Assembly: GCA_964420115.1 (NCBI GenBank)
Contig: CAYQQO010000030.1
Coordinates: forward strand, 1-7,818
Source: CAYQQO01 sp964420115
GTDB lineage: Bacteria; Patescibacteriota; Minisyncoccia; Portnoybacterales; UBA2143
Direction: 5' to 3'
DNA length: 7,818 bases
Under the pieces are notes generated by a model. That model worked only from the letters and a program-made list of their open reading frames with translations. It searched no databases and was not told the DNA's origin. The number at the start of each line of letters is the position of its first letter. Positions within the stretch are counted from its first letter, which is position 1. This document shows positions 4,911 through 7,818 of this stretch, piece by piece. Made by a program: the position numbers and the translations under genes.

Positions 4911-6683
4911 ATGAAAAAAATACTATTTTTTATTATTACCATAAGCTTCTTTTACGGACTTCCTGTTTTTGCTCAAACAGTTAGTTTGGCCCCCAGCAGT
5001 GTAGAGAATGGGTTTGATTCTGATTTTTCTCTTGATTTAAATATATCTTCTGTGTCTGACTTATTTGGGGTAGCTTTTGATTTGGATTTTGATTCTTCTT
5101 TAATAACTTTTATCAGCGAAGAAGAGGGAGCCTTTTTATCAAATGGCTGTCAAACATCTTTGATGACATCGCCAAACACGCCCGGCAAACTGATTGTTGG
5201 CTTAACGAGATTAGGCGCTTCCTGCGGCGGGGTGTCTGGTTCAGGAAAATTAATGACTTTTAATTTTAAAACATTGCAGTCAGCCGGCAGTAGTAATTTG
5301 TCCTTTTCTAATAATTCACTTTGTCTTCTTTCTGGTGGAGAATGTGATTATATAACTGGCAGTTGGACGGGAGCAAGCGTCAGCGTTAGCGCTCCGGTTA
5401 CCGATGATGTGGAGACTCCAGGTGTTCCGACTAATCTTTCGGCCCAAGTTATTTCTTCTACCAAAATTAATCTTTCTTGGTCAGCGGCAAGCGACAATAT
5501 CGCAGTGGCTGGCTATCGTATCTATAGAAACGGCAGTCTAATTGCGACAACAGCTAATACCTCTTATCCCAATACAGGTTTAATCCCTTCCACTAATTAT
5601 ACTTATACTGTTGCCGCTTACGACGCAGCTGGCAACATCAGTAATCAGTCGTCTTCTGTTTCCGCCGCTACTAACAGCGAATCAGACATATTGCCAGATG
5701 AGGGCGGCGGAGACGAAACACCTTCTGTTAACAGTGCGCCGGTGGGGTATTTGGATTCAGCTGATCAAAATCATGCCAGCGGATGGGTTTATGATGCTGA
5801 CGCTGGCAACGAAGCAATTAAAGTCCATATCTATATTGATAATGAATTTAAGGTGGAAATAAAAGCTAATTTACCAAGGCCTGATGTTGTCGGAGCTTTG
5901 AATGGTCAGGTCAAAAATGCATCGCATGGTTTTCATGTTTCTTATGATTTGCCAAGTTTATCAGCAGGGAGTCATACAATAAATGTTTACGCTATTAATG
6001 AGCCAGCCGGAGTTAATCCTGAATTGATTGGTTCTCCCAAAACAATAACTGTTGGTGGGCCTGGTCAGGGGGATGATAGCCCGGAAGATAGCTCGCCTGA
6101 TGATGGGTTATCTTTGCCTTATCCTAACGGTTCTCTAATAACTTCTTCAAGTGACGATAAAATATATTTTATCGTCAACAACCGAAAAAGATGGATAACC
6201 AATCCCGATGTCTTTATTTCTTATGGGTTTGCTTCTGAGAGTCAGGTGGTTGTTGACCAATCAGTTCTTGATCAATATGAGTTTGGCCCTGATGTTAGCC
6301 AGTTGTCTTTGCCAGAAGGCAGATTGATCAAGGCTAAGGGTGATTTTCGTGTATACGTCATTAAACCTCCTTACAAGCGGCATATTTTTAACCCGGCTGT
6401 TTTTAGTATGTATCAGCATTTTAGTTGGGACGATATTATTGAGGTAGATAAAGATATTGTTGATTCATATATTACTTCTGATATTTACCGCGCTTCTGAC
6501 GATCCGCGCGTCTATTCGCTTGAAGAGGTAGACGAAGCAAACGGTGTCGCTGTTAAGCATCATATTAATATGACAGCGGAGCAGTTTGCCAATAAGGGGT
6601 ACCGCTGGGAGCAGGTTTTTATTGTTAATCCTCAAGAAAGGGATTATTACCAGACAGGGAACGACCTTATTTTTAATAATTAG
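4911..6683 (+). CDS. Large secreted multidomain protein: cohesin-like, Fn3, beta-domain and KRxI repeats
   Basis: The 590-residue product starts with a signal peptide (MKKI, hydrophobic about 4-20, cleavage near VFAQ). A cohesin-like domain (about 24-162) follows, with cysteines at 80, 105, 138 and 145. A clear Fn3 domain (about 170-256) begins VPTNLSAQ and includes INLSWSA, GYRIYRNG and YTVAAYDAAGN. An acidic, glycine-rich linker leads to a beta-domain (about 276-382) with GYLDSAD, SGWVYDADAG and VHIYIDN. That domain resembles segments found beside carbohydrate-related modules, though I cannot name the family. After a second linker come three repeats (about 405-463, 467-525, 526-585) of the type GSLI/GRLI, VYxI, KRxI, W. 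Such repeats are common in predicted surface proteins of Parcubacteria and may anchor or space the protein at the cell surface (inference). It follows gene 5 after 30 AT-rich bases, without a Shine-Dalgarno, and probably shares the operon. Its stop codon is three bases from an IS end. Confidence 0.85.
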   Translation: MKKILFFIITISFFYGLPVFAQTVSLAPSSVENGFDSDFSLDLNISSVSDLFGVAFDLDFDSSLITFISEEEGAFLSNGCQTSLMTSPNTPGKLIVGLTRLGASCGGVSGSGKLMTFNFKTLQSAGSSNLSFSNNSLCLLSGGECDYITGSWTGASVSVSAPVTDDVETPGVPTNLSAQVISSTKINLSWSAASDNIAVAGYRIYRNGSLIATTANTSYPNTGLIPSTNYTYTVAAYDAAGNISNQSSSVSAATNSESDILPDEGGGDETPSVNSAPVGYLDSADQNHASGWVYDADAGNEAIKVHIYIDNEFKVEIKANLPRPDVVGALNGQVKNASHGFHVSYDLPSLSAGSHTINVYAINEPAGVNPELIGSPKTITVGGPGQGDDSPEDSSPDDGLSLPYPNGSLITSSSDDKIYFIVNNRKRWITNPDVFISYGFASESQVVVDQSVLDQYEFGPDVSQLSLPEGRLIKAKGDFRVYVIKPPYKRHIFNPAVFSMYQHFSWDDIIEVDKDIVDSYITSDIYRASDDPRVYSLEEVDEANGVAVKHHINMTAEQFANKGYRWEQVFIVNPQERDYYQTGNDLIFNN

Positions 6684-6686
6684 TTG

Positions 6687-6740
6687 TTGTCAATCATTTA
6701 AAATGTCGCCCTTATCTTTCATCAAAATGTCGTCTGAAAG
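6687..6740. mobile_element. IS terminal region next to the transposase gene
   Basis: A tip-like TTGTCAA (6687-6693) is followed by AAAATGTC at 6700-6707 and again at 6724-6731, with CTTTCAT between and CTGAAAG after. Read on the other strand this gives GACATTTT...TGAAAG units ending in TTGACA, as at 1-64. It lies just beyond the transposase stop codon, so it is taken as the IS end on the 3' side of that gene. No target-site duplication can be defined, because the other end of this copy is outside the window. Confidence 0.55.
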
Positions 6741-6762
6741 AAAAAAACAAAAGCAATTTTAA

Positions 6763-7737
6763 TTAATTAATTTTAAATTCTTCAAGGAATTTATCTTCAG
6801 TATAGACTCGTATTCTATGGTCTGGATTAAGAGCTAAGGTAACTTTCATTCCCCAGAGCGGTTCTTTACTTTTCAGATAGTATTGCTTACCATTAAGACT
6901 AAAGGAATTGTATTTATCTATCTTTCTTTCAACCCTGAGAGAAAAGATGTAATTCAAGTCTTCCTTTCCAGAGAGAGGCCTAAAGCCATTTGGCTCAAAC
7001 CTCTCTTTTGGTTTAGATCCCGTCATCCGGTTAATATGATTCTGGTTATACCAATCAACCCATTCCTTGAATTCTTTGTTTAATTCTTTAAAGTTTCTTG
7101 CTTTCATTTCGGGGATAAATCTGTCTTGAATAAATCTGAATAATCTTTCGATCTTGCCCTTGCAAAAGGCCTGATAAGGCGGATGATTAACCAAAGCAAT
7201 ATTTAATTCCCTTAAGGCTCTTTTAATCTCGGTTTCGTAGTTCTTATCTGTCCGATAACTGCTGTAATTGCTTCTTTTGTTGCGAATCACCCTGAATTTA
7301 GAATCGTTATCAGCGTAGATGACGGCTGGCAGGCCGTATTGCTCAATTACTTGCCTTAAAACAACCATATTGTTCCAAGTTGTGTCCTGTTTAGCCCAGT
7401 CAAAAGCTAAGATAGTCCGAGAATAGTCATCAAGAATTAAGATTAATTTAGCTTTATTCCCATTTAGCCAATATCCTTCTGTAGTGTCTATTTGAACCAG
7501 ATGGCCAAATCTCCCAGCCTCAAATTTTTTAAAGTATCTTTTTTCAAGCTTTACCTCCTGATAGATGTTATTCTCGATTCTGATTCTTCTAACCGTGGCC
7601 GGACTAACTGAAACGCCTTTTTCTTGAAGCAAGTCTTTAATAGCCGGATTAGATCTTTGAGGTTTCTGTTTATGAAGGAGAATTACCTTTTTCCGAAGAT
7701 CATTTCTTCTATTCCAGCCGCCTTTGGTTTTAGGCAA
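6763..7737 (-). CDS. DDE transposase (rve superfamily, IS481/ISNCY-like), N-terminus interrupted
   Basis: The 324-residue reading frame from a TTG at 7737 to TAA at 6763 has a retroviral-integrase-type catalytic core. Candidate acidic residues are D84 (LVQIDTTEG), D143 (YADNDSKF) and E197 (GKIERLFRFIQDRF). The D143-to-E197 spacing of about 53 is longer than the 35 of classical IS3/IS481 enzymes and fits better the ISNCY-type members I know. Residues about 1-60 form a DNA-binding helical region (NPAIKDLLQEKGVSVSPATVRRI). The TTG start is probably artificial: the same frame continues upstream through a TGA at 7753-7755 into a further helix-turn-helix-like segment reaching the window edge. The gene is therefore either a nonsense-mutated pseudogene or restarts internally. 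It is convergent with gene 6. Confidence 0.85.
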   Translation of the reverse strand: MPKTKGGWNRRNDLRKKVILLHKQKPQRSNPAIKDLLQEKGVSVSPATVRRIRIENNIYQEVKLEKRYFKKFEAGRFGHLVQIDTTEGYWLNGNKAKLILILDDYSRTILAFDWAKQDTTWNNMVVLRQVIEQYGLPAVIYADNDSKFRVIRNKRSNYSSYRTDKNYETEIKRALRELNIALVNHPPYQAFCKGKIERLFRFIQDRFIPEMKARNFKELNKEFKEWVDWYNQNHINRMTGSKPKERFEPNGFRPLSGKEDLNYIFSLRVERKIDKYNSFSLNGKQYYLKSKEPLWGMKVTLALNPDHRIRVYTEDKFLEEFKIN

Positions 7738-7752
7738 AAGAGAATTTGGATT

Positions 7753-7818
7753 TCAGCTATTAATTCTTAGTCTTTTTAATAGCCTTTGAACCTGGCGAAC
7801 GGACAACTCTAGATTAGC
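7753..7818 (-). pseudogene. 5' part of the transposase, separated by an in-frame TGA
   Basis: On the minus strand this codes for ANLELSVRQVQRLLKRLRINS and then TGA. The LSVRQVQRLLKRLR segment looks like the recognition helix of the N-terminal helix-turn-helix found in IS481/ISNCY-type transposases. It is in the same frame as the downstream body, separated by the TGA and five codons before the TTG. It continues past the right edge of the window. Confidence 0.6.

Noticed and set aside
5611..5862. Plus-strand open frame overlapping gene 6, and a plus-strand frame at 6883-7083 opposite the transposase
   Set aside because: Both are out of frame with genes of well-recognised domain content and have no start signals of their own.
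6660..6683. LPXTG-type sorting signal or C-terminal membrane anchor on genes 4-6
   Set aside because: None of the three C-termini shows a sorting motif, hydrophobic span or basic tail.

Overview
The window is an AT-rich bacterial accessory locus of six plus-strand genes, with insertion-sequence (IS) material at both edges. The best guess for the host is a Candidate Phyla Radiation (Patescibacteria, Parcubacteria-like) genome. That guess rests on the secreted cohesin-type proteins and on a C-terminal repeat in the last cargo gene (GSLI...VYxI...KRxI) that is typical of predicted surface proteins in that group. No rRNA or ribosomal protein is present to confirm it. The standard genetic code fits: none of the six plus-strand genes has an internal TGA.

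Layout. Positions 1-64 look like the end of an IS lying mostly to the left. A promoter and a boxA-like leader follow, then gene 1 (144-1439), an AAA+ bacterial enhancer-binding protein with two copies of a Fis-type DNA-binding domain and an altered GAFTGA loop. A second boxA-like copy and an intrinsic terminator close that unit. A new promoter and a third boxA-like copy lead into a two-gene unit: gene 2 (1624-2193, secreted Fn3-like plus dockerin-like protein) and gene 3 (2209-2685, single cohesin-like domain). A strong terminator and a new promoter then lead into genes 4, 5 and 6 (2870-3541, 3618-4880, 4911-6683). Each of these three has a signal peptide followed by one cohesin-like domain, then a different tail: dockerin-like repeats in gene 4, two nearly identical unknown modules in gene 5, and Fn3 plus a beta-domain plus three KRxI repeats in gene 6. 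Right after gene 6 comes another IS end and a minus-strand DDE transposase running off the right edge, with an in-frame TGA near its N-terminus.

How it may work together (inference). The five secreted proteins form a small cohesin/dockerin parts kit with no glycoside hydrolase in view: a dockerin-like protein, a cohesin-only protein, a protein with both halves, and two cohesins with larger tails. This suggests a calcium-dependent extracellular or surface assembly rather than a cellulosome. Gene 1 is the only regulator in view. Exact DNA repeats of 297 bp within gene 5 and 134 bp between genes 4 and 5 point to recent duplication or gene conversion, and the related IS ends on both sides suggest the cluster may be mobile.
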